Under the pieces are notes generated by a model. The model was not told where the DNA came from and did no database searches. It saw nothing but the letters and a program-made list of their open reading frames with translations. From NCBI RefSeq assembly GCF_049720995.1, contig NZ_JBNASF010000002.1:62001-126000 (forward strand): a DNA stretch of 64,000 nucleotides, in the 5' to 3' direction. Origin of the DNA: Methanothermobacter sp049720995. GTDB lineage: Archaea; Methanobacteriota; Methanobacteria; Methanobacteriales; Methanothermobacteraceae. Positions 48,660 to 57,975 of the stretch are shown here, one piece after another. How positions within the stretch are numbered: the stretch's first letter is position 1; every line of letters starts with the position of its first letter. A program made the position numbers and the translations under genes.

Positions 48660-51600
48660 TTAATTTCTTCCCTGGTAGAAATATCCTGCTCCGAGGAGGC
48701 ATACAATTGCTATGATGCCAGCAAGAGCATAAAGTGGTGTCTGGGTACTTGCTGAGCCGCTCTGGTTTGAAGCAGCAACCTCATAGGCCTTACCTGACTC
48801 ACCGGCAGGTTCTGCCTGTGAAATCTCACTTGCCTCAGATGACTCGCCAGAAATGGCAGCCCCCCTGGATACAGAACCTGATATTCCGCCAGATGAACCT
48901 GATGACGGTGCTCCGGTCTCTCCGGCACCATTACCATCATCACCCCGCCCTGTGGAGGTATCAGATCCGGTGTCAGATCCCGGAACATCAATGGATTTTC
49001 CTGTGGCTGCGGCCATTGCACTTGCAAACTTCCTGAGGGCAGCCTGGTTGAGGGAAGAGAGCTTCACAACCCAGCTATTGAAGACTATGTTGGCACAGGT
49101 GTGGTGGCAGCAGACAACACCGTACTCATTCACCGCCGAGATGTACTCATCGGCAAGCCTCTGAAGCGTTGCTGAATCAGGCCTCCACAGGCCCCTCCTG
49201 CTGGCCTCAAGAAGCCATGCCACTGTTGAAGCATAGGAGTAGGGCTGAACACTCTTAAATCTACTGCTAACCTGGGGATCAAAAACATATGTCTCTGCAA
49301 CCTTCTGCCACATCCAGTCCTGTACAAGTTCAGGTGTGACTGCGCTCCACCCGAAGAGGTGCCCTATCTCCTTTGAGATCTGATGGCCACCTGAGAATCC
49401 CTGGCTGAGCATTCCCTCAATCCACTTTGGGTTGTAGGTCCTTGTCCTCAGCTCAGCTGCAAGGAAATCTGAGAGTGTCTCAACCCTGGGGGTGAACCTT
49501 GTGTTGGCAATGTAGGATGCAACATTCTTACCTGACATTGCCCTTGCAGCCATTGTGAGCCCTCCAAGGTACTGGTAGACGTCATCATTGTCCAGAACGC
49601 CGTAAACACTGTCCCTCACCTGTACTGTTGCATCGACATTTGATAGCTGCTTCATGAAGACCTCCCTTGCATCAATGGCGTATATGTCCTTTCCATAGAT
49701 GAATCCCATATGGTTGAGGTAGGTTTCAACAAGCTGTGACTGTTCATTCCACTTGGCAGTTGACTCAACAACAGCAGGTATCCCCGTGCCGTAAGTTCCA
49801 GGTGCGCTACCAAAGATCCTCGCCCCTGCAAGCGTATCTGCCATTGGAACGCCCCTCGCCGTGTAATTGGCGAGATCCTCAATGTAGTGTTTTCTGAGAT
49901 AATTCTGGTTCACAGGTTCATTAAGCTTCATCACAAGCCTTATTGCCTCATCCATCCTGTCTATGCTGTAGGCAAAGGTATCCCTGAAGAGTCCGCTGAT
50001 GGTTACAAGGACATCGATCCTTGGCCTTCCCAGGGTTTCAAGGGGGGTAACGTTGATCCCTGTGAATCTTCCTGACCTATCCCATACCGGTTCAGCCCCT
50101 ATCAGCCTCAGAACCATGGCTATTGTCTGACCATTTGTCCTCATGGTCTCAATGGCCCAGAGGACCACGCCCACAGATTCGGGATATCTGCCGTTCTTTG
50201 CAAGGTAATCTGCTATGAGATCATCGGCCATCTTCTTACCGATCACCCATGCAGCCCTATCCGGTGCCAGTCGGGGGTCAAACGAGTAGGAGTTCTTACC
50301 GGTAGGCAGAAGATCGGGTATCCTGATGGGGTCGGCACCTCTTCCCGGCTCAATGAATCTGCCCTCAAGGGCCCTCAGGAGATTGCTGATCTCACAGTCA
50401 CTGGCCAGCTTTTCCCTTATGGCGTTCCTGAACTCTGTGGTGTTACGTGACACCGGATCAAAGCTCACTATGGCCTCAACCATTGCATCAAGTAGCTGGC
50501 CGTTCAGCGGTTCTCCGAATACGTGGAGACCGTAGGGTATCAGTGTTGCTGAGAGTTCATCAAGCCTGTGTTCGATCCTGTCAAGGGCCTCATCAAAGGA
50601 TGCGTTTAGGTCAATGTTCAGTTCCCTGTGAAGGTCAAGCTTCACCGTGAGGTTCCTTATTTCCTCTGCGATTATGAGTTTCCTCTGGGGATCCTCTGAT
50701 GAATGGTAGCTGTTGATCTTGTGCTGGAGTTCAGCCAGGTCACCGTAGAGTTCCCCGACAACCATCGGTGGAATGTTATGGTTGATGAGTACCGCATACC
50801 CACGCCTCTTTGCCTGTGTACCCTCTCCAGGGTTGTTTACTATGTAAGGGTAGATGTTTGGCAGGTCCCCTATCATAACATCAGGCCAGTCAAGTGCTGA
50901 GAGTCCAACGGATTTCCCTGGCAGCCATTCAAGGGTTCCATGTGTCCCGAGGTGTATGACTGCATTGAAGTTCTTCTGGAGCCACAGGTAGAATGCAAGG
51001 TACTGGTGGTGTGGTGGGAGTGTCGTTGAGTGTATGAGGTCAGCTGCATCCTCGCCGAATCCACGCATTGGCTGTGGTCCCAGGAATACATTTCCAAGCA
51101 TCACACCGGGAATCACGATGCTGCCATTGTATACCATCACGTTTCCTGGTGCTGGCCCCCAGGTTGCTGTTATGTTGTTCCTGAGGGCTTCAGGGAGAAG
51201 GCTGAACCAGGCCATGTATTCTGATACTGGTATGGTTACTGCACCTGCCTTCACCACCTTTGCAAGTTCCCCCGGGGCCCATGACCCCACATTGAGGCCA
51301 GGTCCAAGGAGTATGTTGATTACCTCTGCAGTTGACTTTTCATCCACCGTATAACCAGCGGCCTTCATGGCCCTCAGTATCGTGCTTATGCTCTCTGGCA
51401 CGTTTAGGTAGCTGGCACTGATACCATCCTTACCGCCCCCTATGTTGTAGTAGATTAGGGCTATTTTCTTTTCTGAATTTGGAAGTTCCCGCAGTTTCAC
51501 CCAGTTGATCATCCTCTCTGTGAGCCTCTCTATCCTGTCGGGTATCGGCACATAGTATGTGTACCTCAAACCAGTTTCAGGGTCAACCATCTCAACGCCG

Positions 51601-52667
51601 CCGCCGATCATTATGGGCTCTATTCTTCCATCAATCTCTGGCATGGCTATCTGCCAGTAGACCTCAGATGAGAGTCCTGATATGCTCTCGTTCCATGTTT
51701 TGAGGTTTGATGCATATACCGCTGAGAGTGCAGGTACATCAAGTTCCCTCAGTATGCCTGTGGAGTTCACCGGATCCCCGCTGTAGAGGTTGAAGCCCAT
51801 ACAGGTTATGAGGCCGCTTATCCTTGGTGTTCTGTTGCCATCCAGGAAGAATTTCTCTATGAGATTCCTCTTGGTTGCTGTGTCCGCTGCAAACCCGAGC
51901 ATCACATTGTATCCCTTGCGCTCGAGGCTCTCAACTATCGCGGTGTGCATCCTCATGTCGCTTCCACGGTAGTAGGTGTCAAAGGTCAGGATACCTATCC
52001 ACGGCTTTCCCGCCTTGTGGTGTCCGCTCTGCACATACCAGGAATAGTACTCTTCCCAGGATGTGAACTGCTGTGCTGAGTCAGGATGGTAGACAAAGGA
52101 CTTTATGGCTGGAATTGCTGTGAGGTTCTCCCCGGGTCTGAGCTGCATCCCAACATCTCTCAGGAGAAGTAACATCATCCTCCTGAAATTTTCGGGGCCG
52201 CCCTGGTCCCAAATATTCTTAACAGTTGCATTGTCCTCGCCTATAGCAGGGTAATTCTTGAAGGTGTTCCCTGTTCCAATGGCTATGATCCTTCCTGCTG
52301 ATGTGACGTTGAGGATCTGGTTGACCTTTGCAACCGTGTTTGGACTGCTTATCATCTGTATCAGTATCACGTCGGCCCTTCTACCAGCCTCAATGGCTGC
52401 TGCATCAATCTGCGGGTCATTTCTCAGGAGTTCATCGTTGGTGAACATTGAAAGGTTGAATCTGTAGCCGTTCTGCCCTGCCAGTTTATACCCCTCCACC
52501 ATCGCCTTTGTACTGGATGTTGATCCCGTGAGAATCAGAATGTTGTAGTGGGATGAGTTCTCTGCAATAACGTCTCCCGTGGTGTTGCTGCTGTTATCCG
52601 CTGCTGAAGCACCTCCTGCAAGCATGATTGCCATGAGAAAAATCACTGGAATAACCGATCTTCTCAA
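48660..52667 (-). CDS. Large CobN-like surface protein
   Basis: The 1335 residues start with a signal peptide (SVIPVIFLMAIMLAGGASAA) and contain the CobN/BchH core: VIHLGTHGTLEWLPGKSVGL (about 564-583), NNPGEGTQAKRRGYAVLINH and the late VVCCHHTCANIVFNSW (about 1180-1195). Many glycosylation sequons fit an outside location. The end has a Ser/Gly linker, the motif GKAYEV and a membrane helix (about 1310-1330). Cytosolic CobN is the large subunit of cobaltochelatase and works with ATP-driven partners; none is encoded here and the outside has no ATP. Start TTG 52667 is set by GGAGGTGA. Confidence 0.88.
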   Translation of the reverse strand: MRRSVIPVIFLMAIMLAGGASAADNSSNTTGDVIAENSSHYNILILTGSTSSTKAMVEGYKLAGQNGYRFNLSMFTNDELLRNDPQIDAAAIEAGRRADVILIQMISSPNTVAKVNQILNVTSAGRIIAIGTGNTFKNYPAIGEDNATVKNIWDQGGPENFRRMMLLLLRDVGMQLRPGENLTAIPAIKSFVYHPDSAQQFTSWEEYYSWYVQSGHHKAGKPWIGILTFDTYYRGSDMRMHTAIVESLERKGYNVMLGFAADTATKRNLIEKFFLDGNRTPRISGLITCMGFNLYSGDPVNSTGILRELDVPALSAVYASNLKTWNESISGLSSEVYWQIAMPEIDGRIEPIMIGGGVEMVDPETGLRYTYYVPIPDRIERLTERMINWVKLRELPNSEKKIALIYYNIGGGKDGISASYLNVPESISTILRAMKAAGYTVDEKSTAEVINILLGPGLNVGSWAPGELAKVVKAGAVTIPVSEYMAWFSLLPEALRNNITATWGPAPGNVMVYNGSIVIPGVMLGNVFLGPQPMRGFGEDAADLIHSTTLPPHHQYLAFYLWLQKNFNAVIHLGTHGTLEWLPGKSVGLSALDWPDVMIGDLPNIYPYIVNNPGEGTQAKRRGYAVLINHNIPPMVVGELYGDLAELQHKINSYHSSEDPQRKLIIAEEIRNLTVKLDLHRELNIDLNASFDEALDRIEHRLDELSATLIPYGLHVFGEPLNGQLLDAMVEAIVSFDPVSRNTTEFRNAIREKLASDCEISNLLRALEGRFIEPGRGADPIRIPDLLPTGKNSYSFDPRLAPDRAAWVIGKKMADDLIADYLAKNGRYPESVGVVLWAIETMRTNGQTIAMVLRLIGAEPVWDRSGRFTGINVTPLETLGRPRIDVLVTISGLFRDTFAYSIDRMDEAIRLVMKLNEPVNQNYLRKHYIEDLANYTARGVPMADTLAGARIFGSAPGTYGTGIPAVVESTAKWNEQSQLVETYLNHMGFIYGKDIYAIDAREVFMKQLSNVDATVQVRDSVYGVLDNDDVYQYLGGLTMAARAMSGKNVASYIANTRFTPRVETLSDFLAAELRTRTYNPKWIEGMLSQGFSGGHQISKEIGHLFGWSAVTPELVQDWMWQKVAETYVFDPQVSSRFKSVQPYSYASTVAWLLEASRRGLWRPDSATLQRLADEYISAVNEYGVVCCHHTCANIVFNSWVVKLSSLNQAALRKFASAMAAATGKSIDVPGSDTGSDTSTGRGDDGNGAGETGAPSSGSSGGISGSVSRGAAISGESSEASEISQAEPAGESGKAYEVAASNQSGSASTQTPLYALAGIIAIVCLLGAGYFYQGRN

Positions 52668-52774
52668 AATTTCACCTCCATAATATTTTATTTTAAATCA
52701 GGTTTAATTTAATAGAATATAAAATTTTCTTTAATAAAAATAAATTTAACTTTGATATATATCGATAAAATTAA

Positions 52775-52796
52775 ATATATTGATTGATCAATATAT
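52775..52796. promoter_or_regulatory. Long inverted repeat before the DUF169 gene
   Basis: ATATATTGAT-TG-ATCAATATAT, perfect 10-bp arms, ends five bases before ATG 52801. The left arm follows a TATA-like TTAAATATAT, so a bound protein would block the transcript start. It might also act on the divergent CobN-like gene. Confidence 0.6.
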
Positions 52797-52800
52797 CTAC

Positions 52801-53511
52801 ATGATAACCGAGTATGCCAGAGAAATGATGTCAATCCTGGATTTGAGTGCTTCCCCAGTCGGTGTGAAATTCCATGAAAAGGTACCTGAAAATGCAGTTA
52901 TACTCAAAAAACACAGATACTGCCAGGCGCTCATGAGGGCACGCAGAGGCGAGGTTGTTGTCCTCCCCGGGGATGAAATAACATGTCCAGCTGCCGCAAG
53001 GGCCCTGGGTTTCAGTGAACTCCCTGAAAAACTCAAAACCGGAAAGGGCCTTGTGGGCTTTGGAATCGTTGAAGAAGAGGAAACAGGAGCTCAAATGTTT
53101 CAGGATATGCCTGAACTTAAATGGAGGGGCCGCAGCATACTCCTTTATCCCCTCGACAGGCACGATGAAAAACCGGACGTTGTGGTTGTGGAAGACCAGC
53201 CAGAGAAACTCATGTGGATAGCCCTGGCATACCTCAACCTGATGGGAGGCAGGAGAATAAATAGCTCAACAGCAGTACTTCAGGCGGTCTGCGTGGACGC
53301 CACAATCATCCCCTATCTCAACTCAGGGTTCAACATCAGCCTTGGATGTTACGGATGCAGGGACGCGACAGATATAGGAACAGAGGATGCCCTGGTGGGT
53401 TTTCATGGTGATATGCTACCTGAAATTGTTAAAAAACTTAAATACCTGTATAAAAGAGCCATACCCCGTTCAAGGGCAAAAAATGCTCTTAAAAATTTGA
53501 GAGGTGATTGA
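52801..53511 (+). CDS. DUF169 family protein
   Basis: About 236 residues from ATG 52801, likely leaderless because the TATA-like element lies at about 52771-52780. DUF169 features are ASPVGVKFHEKVPENA, YCQALMRARRGEVVVLPG, EITCPAAARALGF and SLGCYGCRDATDIG. Conserved Cys (YCQA, TCPA, GCYGC) suggest a metal or Fe-S site. DUF169 proteins are common beside methanogen redox genes, but the reaction is unknown. It heads an operon with a ferredoxin and an Hsp20-like protein. Confidence 0.82.
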   Translation: MITEYAREMMSILDLSASPVGVKFHEKVPENAVILKKHRYCQALMRARRGEVVVLPGDEITCPAAARALGFSELPEKLKTGKGLVGFGIVEEEETGAQMFQDMPELKWRGRSILLYPLDRHDEKPDVVVVEDQPEKLMWIALAYLNLMGGRRINSSTAVLQAVCVDATIIPYLNSGFNISLGCYGCRDATDIGTEDALVGFHGDMLPEIVKKLKYLYKRAIPRSRAKNALKNLRGD

Positions 53512-53512
53512 A

Positions 53513-53824
53513 ATGGCATGGTTTGCAGGATACCCCCGCGAGAAGATAGAATGGTACCCCACAATAGATCCTGAAAAATGTGTTAAATGCGGTATGTGCA
53601 TGAACTGTGGACAGAAGGTCTACAAATGGACAAAGGAAGGGCCCGTGGTCGCACAGCCCTACAAATGTGTCGTTGGGTGTACAACATGTGCAACACTATG
53701 TCAGGGAAATGCCATAACATTCCCGGACAAGGATGAACTGAGGGAACTCTACAGGAAGGAAGGTATATGGGCAAAGGTTAAAAGGGAACTCATAAAGGAA
53801 GGTAAACTGGAACCCGAAGAATGA
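53513..53824 (+). CDS. Ferredoxin-like 4Fe-4S protein
   Basis: The 103 residues have KCVKCGMCMNCGQKVYKW and KCVVGCTTCATLCQGNAITF. The second half is a normal ferredoxin signature. The first has CxxCxxCxxC but not the usual following CP, so the two sites may differ. A Lys/Glu-rich tail follows. GAGGTGAT sets ATG 53513. It probably donates electrons to, or takes them from, the DUF169 partner. Confidence 0.88.
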   Translation: MAWFAGYPREKIEWYPTIDPEKCVKCGMCMNCGQKVYKWTKEGPVVAQPYKCVVGCTTCATLCQGNAITFPDKDELRELYRKEGIWAKVKRELIKEGKLEPEE

Positions 53825-53833
53825 GGGAATTGT

Positions 53834-54118
53834 ATGAAACTCACCTACATACCCTCAGCATACATCACACACACCGGTGGGATGTACGAGATAACAGTTG
53901 AGGTTCCCGGTATAAAGAAGAGTGATATCCACCTTGAGATGACAGAGCAGGGCTTCTGTCTGAATGCTGAAGGTGAAAGATTTAAGTACGGGGGCTGCTG
54001 GTCACTTGCACACCGTGTGAAGCCAGAAACTGCATCTGCAAGTTTCGCAGATGGTCTGCTAAAGATAACTGTTGAACTTGCAGAGGACATCAAGGGACTT
54101 GAAATTCCTGTGGAATGA
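53834..54118 (+). CDS. Small Hsp20-like (alpha-crystallin domain) protein
   Basis: The 94 residues form one short alpha-crystallin/CS-like domain: MYEITVEVPGIKKSDIHLEM, a middle EGERFKYGGCWSLAHRVKPE and ADGLLKITVELAEDIKGLEI. It lacks the long N-terminal region and the IXI tail of true small heat-shock proteins, so it may be a dedicated partner of the DUF169 protein rather than a general chaperone. 9 bp after the ferredoxin. Confidence 0.8.
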   Translation: MKLTYIPSAYITHTGGMYEITVEVPGIKKSDIHLEMTEQGFCLNAEGERFKYGGCWSLAHRVKPETASASFADGLLKITVELAEDIKGLEIPVE

Positions 54119-54203
54119 CCCTCATTCCCTATTTTTTTCAGATTCATCCGGCAGGTAGCTGGGTGCACAGGTAATATCAAGGGGAATGCACATATACCTA
54201 ATT

Positions 54204-54365
54204 ATGAGAAAAAAGATGGTTGGGATCCGCTGTCAGTGCACTGACCCTGTGGTGGAGAGAAAGGATTCAGGTATGAGAACCGTGATGTGCCCCATCTGTG
54301 GCAGGATATACAGAACAGACAGAAAGGATGATGTCTGCTTCAGCTGCAGGAAGGGTAAGTCCTGA
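54204..54365 (+). CDS. 53-residue zinc-ribbon protein
   Basis: A short frame on the plus strand, MRKKMVGIRCQC..., has three cysteine pairs: RCQC, MCPICGR and VCFSCRK, then a basic end (KGKS). A second ATG at 54216 is possible. The spacing fits a zinc ribbon, perhaps nucleic-acid binding, and basic residues are frequent. The upstream ribosome site is weak. It is followed by a tandem repeat. No family is recognised. Confidence 0.65.
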   Translation: MRKKMVGIRCQCTDPVVERKDSGMRTVMCPICGRIYRTDRKDDVCFSCRKGKS

Positions 54366-54398
54366 AAAGAAAGGTATCAGGAACCTTTCTCTGATTCA

Positions 54399-54533
54399 TC
54401 ACCTGAATTGCACCACAAGTCCCGGAAGGGTCAGAACCAGAACAAAAAAAGAGAATTCAGAACACTGTTCACCTGAATTGCACCACAAGTCCCGGAAGGG
54501 TCAGAACCAGAACAAAAAAGAGAATTCAGAACA
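54399..54533. repeat. Two tandem copies of a 65-66-bp unit
   Basis: The unit TCACCTGAATTGCACCACAA... occurs at 54399-54464 and 54469-54533. The copies differ by one A in an A-run (7 versus 6). The second copy contains the stop codon of the facing site-2 protease gene (54526-54528); the first is a displaced copy of that gene end plus downstream sequence. Nothing else is seen in 54366-54525. Confidence 0.9.
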
Positions 54534-55683
54534 TCATAAGAAGTCCTCGCCCGGTTCCCCAGATTATACTCACCGCTATGATGAGTATAACAAATATGGA
54601 CACATAACTAACAGCTGGCTTCACAATCCTCTCAGGTAACCTGTAGCGCAGGAGTTCCTCAAACATGAGACCTCCGTCAAGGGGCTTTGCAGGTAGAAGG
54701 TTCACCGTACCAACCGCAAAGTTGAGGAAGAATATCCAGAAGAAGAGCTCCTCAAGGTATGTGAGGGCATATGGTAGGGTGCTTCCAAAGACTGATGCCA
54801 CAGACCCCCTCACCTCCAGGTGGTTGCTGGTCCTGATACCCATGTATGCCCTGCTTGAGTTGTTGGGGTTTCTACCTGTTTTAAGCCTGAATGTCCCCTG
54901 ATCCGTGTCCATTGTGATAACCTCGCCCACCCTTATCCTCTTAAGGGCCATTCCATATGTGGTGAGGTTTGTGGTTGGCATTCCATTTATGCTCTCAATA
55001 ACGAGACCCGGTTTGAGGACCTCACTTGCAGGGCTTCCAGGAACCACACTATCTATCTGAACACCATCAGCCTGGAAGGCCGCTGGAATGGCATATGCTG
55101 AAATGCCAAAGAAGAATGCAAAGCATATACCTGCAAGTATGAGGTTCGCCACTGATCCAGCGGCATATATCCTCAGCTTTGAGATGGGGCTAACCTTCTT
55201 GATGTCATCCTCGTCAGGTTCAACGAAAGCGCCCGGAAGTATTGCCAGAAGAAGGAGGCCAATGGATTTTATGCGGACCCCCTCAACCCTTGCAAGTATC
55301 CCATGGGCGAATTCATGCACCACTATTACCGTGGCAAGGCCCACTATACCGTAACCCAGAGGCACGTAAACCGGTGATCCCGGTATTTCAACACCTGGCA
55401 CGATGAGTGACGCCTGTGGAGTCACGAATATACTCTGAAGGGACATCACCATCAGGTAGAGCATGTAGAACATGAAGAAGAACGCTACAGGAATGCCTGC
55501 GTTCAGTATCCACCTCCAGAGTCCTGGATGTCCTGACGCGATGCTGTCGATGAATCCCCTCATCCTCTTTGTTCTCCTCAGGAGGAGGGGTCCCTGTATC
55601 TCAATCTTGAGCCTGTCCCTGAAAAGAACAGCGAATGTCCATATCAGGATAAATGCTATGACGTAAAACCACAGTGCATTCAT
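54526..55683 (-). CDS. Site-2 protease family membrane metalloprotease (M50)
   Basis: Intramembrane zinc protease of 385 residues (ATG 55683 with AGGTG upstream). The active motif HEFAHGILARVEG lies in a membrane helix, the PDZ-like region (VVPGSPASEVLKPGLVIESI) in the middle, and NLLPAKPLDGGLMFEELLRY in a later helix gives the third zinc ligand. It probably cleaves membrane-anchored regulators. Its stop lies in the tandem repeat. Confidence 0.92.
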   Translation of the reverse strand: MNALWFYVIAFILIWTFAVLFRDRLKIEIQGPLLLRRTKRMRGFIDSIASGHPGLWRWILNAGIPVAFFFMFYMLYLMVMSLQSIFVTPQASLIVPGVEIPGSPVYVPLGYGIVGLATVIVVHEFAHGILARVEGVRIKSIGLLLLAILPGAFVEPDEDDIKKVSPISKLRIYAAGSVANLILAGICFAFFFGISAYAIPAAFQADGVQIDSVVPGSPASEVLKPGLVIESINGMPTTNLTTYGMALKRIRVGEVITMDTDQGTFRLKTGRNPNNSSRAYMGIRTSNHLEVRGSVASVFGSTLPYALTYLEELFFWIFFLNFAVGTVNLLPAKPLDGGLMFEELLRYRLPERIVKPAVSYVSIFVILIIAVSIIWGTGRGLLMMF

Positions 55684-55757
55684 ACTACATAACACCTGTT
55701 TTAATGGTTGTTGAAGCGCTCATATAAAAGCTCCCATTCATATGTGCTGGAACGGCT

Positions 55758-56972
55758 TCAGAGTGTCATTGAATCAAAGAGGAGGACCTCACACTCCTCA
55801 CCTTCAGCTATACCCTCAAGGTTCTCATCTATTACTATGTAGGCATTTGAATCCACCATTGACCTTATTATACCTGAACCTCTGCTCTGGACAGGTTTAA
55901 CTGTTCCGCTGTCTGCATTTGCCCGCAGGTACTCTGTCCTGCCGGGTCCAGATGCAACCTTGCCAAGACACCTCATCCTCACTGTTCTGTGTCTGTAATC
56001 CAGGTGCTGCATTCTGAGAAGATAGTACCTTGCAAGGACATCGAACTGCACCATGGCAGCGACAGGATACCCTGAAAGCATGAATACGGGTTTGCCCTCA
56101 GCCATTCCAAACGCCACAGGTTTTCCTGGCCTCATGGCCACCCCATGAAACAGCACATCCCCGAGGGTGTCCACAGCATCCACAACCACATCTCCACGGC
56201 TCACCGCCGTCCCACCGGTTGTTATGACCATGTCATGTCCATTCAGCGCCTCTCCGATTTCATCCACTATGATATCCATGTCGTCGGGGGCGTGGCTAAC
56301 CTCTGCCTCTCCACCTGCACTCTCAACAAGGGCCTTGAGGGTGTAGAGGTTTGAATTGGGTATCTTGCCTGGTTCAAGGTCCGCGGAAGGTTCCATGAGT
56401 TCATTACCTGTTATTATCACCTTTACCGACGGCTTTTTATACACTCTCAGCTGGCTGTAACCTGCGGATGCCGCCATGGCAATTTCTGCAGGTCTGAGGA
56501 GGGTTCCGTTACTCAGAACGGTATCCCCTGCCCTGAAATCCTCACCTGCAGGTGAAACATTCTCTCCAGGGAAAACAGGTCTTACAACACTGATTTCAGA
56601 TTTTGAACGGACAGTGTACTCCTCCATGACAACTGCGTCCGCCCCGCGGGGTATGGGGGCTCCTGTTGCGATTTTAACAGCCTCCCCCCTACCCACATCC
56701 ACATCCGATACATTCCCCGCCCCTATGGAATCTGTGACGGTGAATATTGATGGATTCTCAGGGGATGAACCGAATGTATCCTCTGCCCTCACCGCGTATC
56801 CATCCATCGCTGACCTTTCAAATGGTGGGGAGTCAAATCTGGCTTTTAAATCCTCTGCAAGAACCCTTTTATGGGCATGGAGCAGATTTAAGGTTTCAGT
56901 TTCAGTTAATCTCTGATTTTCATCAAGAATTCTGAATGCATCCCGCAGTGGTATGAGTTCCGATAGAAACAT
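55758..56972 (-). CDS. moeA: Molybdopterin molybdotransferase MoeA
   Basis: Inserts molybdenum or tungsten into molybdopterin, needed by formylmethanofuran and formate dehydrogenases. The 404 residues show PPFERSAMDGYAVRAEDTF, ATGAPIPRGADAVVMEE, VITTGGTAVSRGDVVVDAV and GMAEGKPVFMLSGYPVAAMV. A GCGGTGAT site precedes the ATG. No other moco genes lie beside it. Confidence 0.95.
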   Translation of the reverse strand: MFLSELIPLRDAFRILDENQRLTETETLNLLHAHKRVLAEDLKARFDSPPFERSAMDGYAVRAEDTFGSSPENPSIFTVTDSIGAGNVSDVDVGRGEAVKIATGAPIPRGADAVVMEEYTVRSKSEISVVRPVFPGENVSPAGEDFRAGDTVLSNGTLLRPAEIAMAASAGYSQLRVYKKPSVKVIITGNELMEPSADLEPGKIPNSNLYTLKALVESAGGEAEVSHAPDDMDIIVDEIGEALNGHDMVITTGGTAVSRGDVVVDAVDTLGDVLFHGVAMRPGKPVAFGMAEGKPVFMLSGYPVAAMVQFDVLARYYLLRMQHLDYRHRTVRMRCLGKVASGPGRTEYLRANADSGTVKPVQSRGSGIIRSMVDSNAYIVIDENLEGIAEGEECEVLLFDSMTL

Positions 56973-57069
56973 GTGACCATCACCGCTTAAGTACTGTCCT
57001 ATATCTATATAATATAAAGGGGGATATAAATTCCCAGCTGTAAAAGAATCGTTGATTCATGGAGGTTTT

Positions 57070-57975
57070 ATGATAGAGGTGGACTCCGTCTCCAAAAGCT
57101 TTGGAAGAATCAGAGCCCTTGATAACCTCAGCTTCAGTGTGAGGGAAGGGGAACTAATGGGTATAATCGGCCATAACGGTGCCGGTAAGACAACCGCAAT
57201 ACGCATAATAGCAGGGATACTGCACCCTGACTCCGGCACAGTCCATGTGGGGGGCTATGATGTTACCAGGGACCCCATAATGGTTAAATCAATGATAGGC
57301 TACCTTCCAGAAGAACCAAATCTCTATGAGCGTTTCAGGGCTGCTGATCTTCTTAGGTACTTCGGTGAGCTCTATGGTGTCCCCCGGGATGTTCTGGATG
57401 ACAGGATAGATGAGCTCCTTGAACTTGTGGGTATGAGTGAACGTGCAGAGGACCCAATAAACACATTCTCCAAGGGCATGCGGCAGAGGATCGGGATAGC
57501 AAGGGCCCTAATACATGACCCCCCAATCATAATATTCGACGAGCCCACGATGGGTCTTGACCCGGCAACAGCATTCTCAATAAGAGAATTCATAAGGGAG
57601 CTGAAGGGGTCAAGGACCATGATACTCTGCACCCACTACATGGAGGAGGCAGATTACCTCTGTGACAGGGTAGCCATAATAAACAGGGGGCGCATACTAG
57701 ACACTGGAACCCCGGATGAACTCAAATCCAGGGCCCGTGGGGACCTTATACTTGAAGTTAAGGTATCGGAGCCCTCATTGGTCAACAGGGGGTCTCTTAT
57801 GAACATAAGTGGCGTTAAATCCGTTGAAATAGATGGTAAAATCATCAGGTTATCCCTTGGTAGCCGTGAATCCATAAAAGATGTTATAGAGAATATCCCT
57901 GGGACGGTCTTCAGTGTGAACACCCGGGAGGCCACACTGAACGACGTATTCATACAGAGCCTGAAGGGGTCCTAG
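57070..57975 (+). CDS. ABC transporter ATP-binding protein (ABC-2 type)
   Basis: The 301 residues from ATG 57070 (GGAGGT upstream) contain Walker A GHNGAGKTTAIRIIAG, the signature TFSKGMRQRIGIARALI, Walker B IIIFDEPTMGLDP and the switch His in LCTHYMEEADYL. The C-terminal extension (about 225-301) is of the drug/Na+ exporter type. It is followed directly by two permease genes. Confidence 0.94.
   Translation: MIEVDSVSKSFGRIRALDNLSFSVREGELMGIIGHNGAGKTTAIRIIAGILHPDSGTVHVGGYDVTRDPIMVKSMIGYLPEEPNLYERFRAADLLRYFGELYGVPRDVLDDRIDELLELVGMSERAEDPINTFSKGMRQRIGIARALIHDPPIIIFDEPTMGLDPATAFSIREFIRELKGSRTMILCTHYMEEADYLCDRVAIINRGRILDTGTPDELKSRARGDLILEVKVSEPSLVNRGSLMNISGVKSVEIDGKIIRLSLGSRESIKDVIENIPGTVFSVNTREATLNDVFIQSLKGS

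Noticed and set aside
54298..54639. 113-codon plus-strand frame across the tandem repeat
   Set aside because: It runs out of phase through the zinc-ribbon gene, both repeat copies and the antisense end of the site-2 protease gene. The composition is that of the repeat, not a protein.
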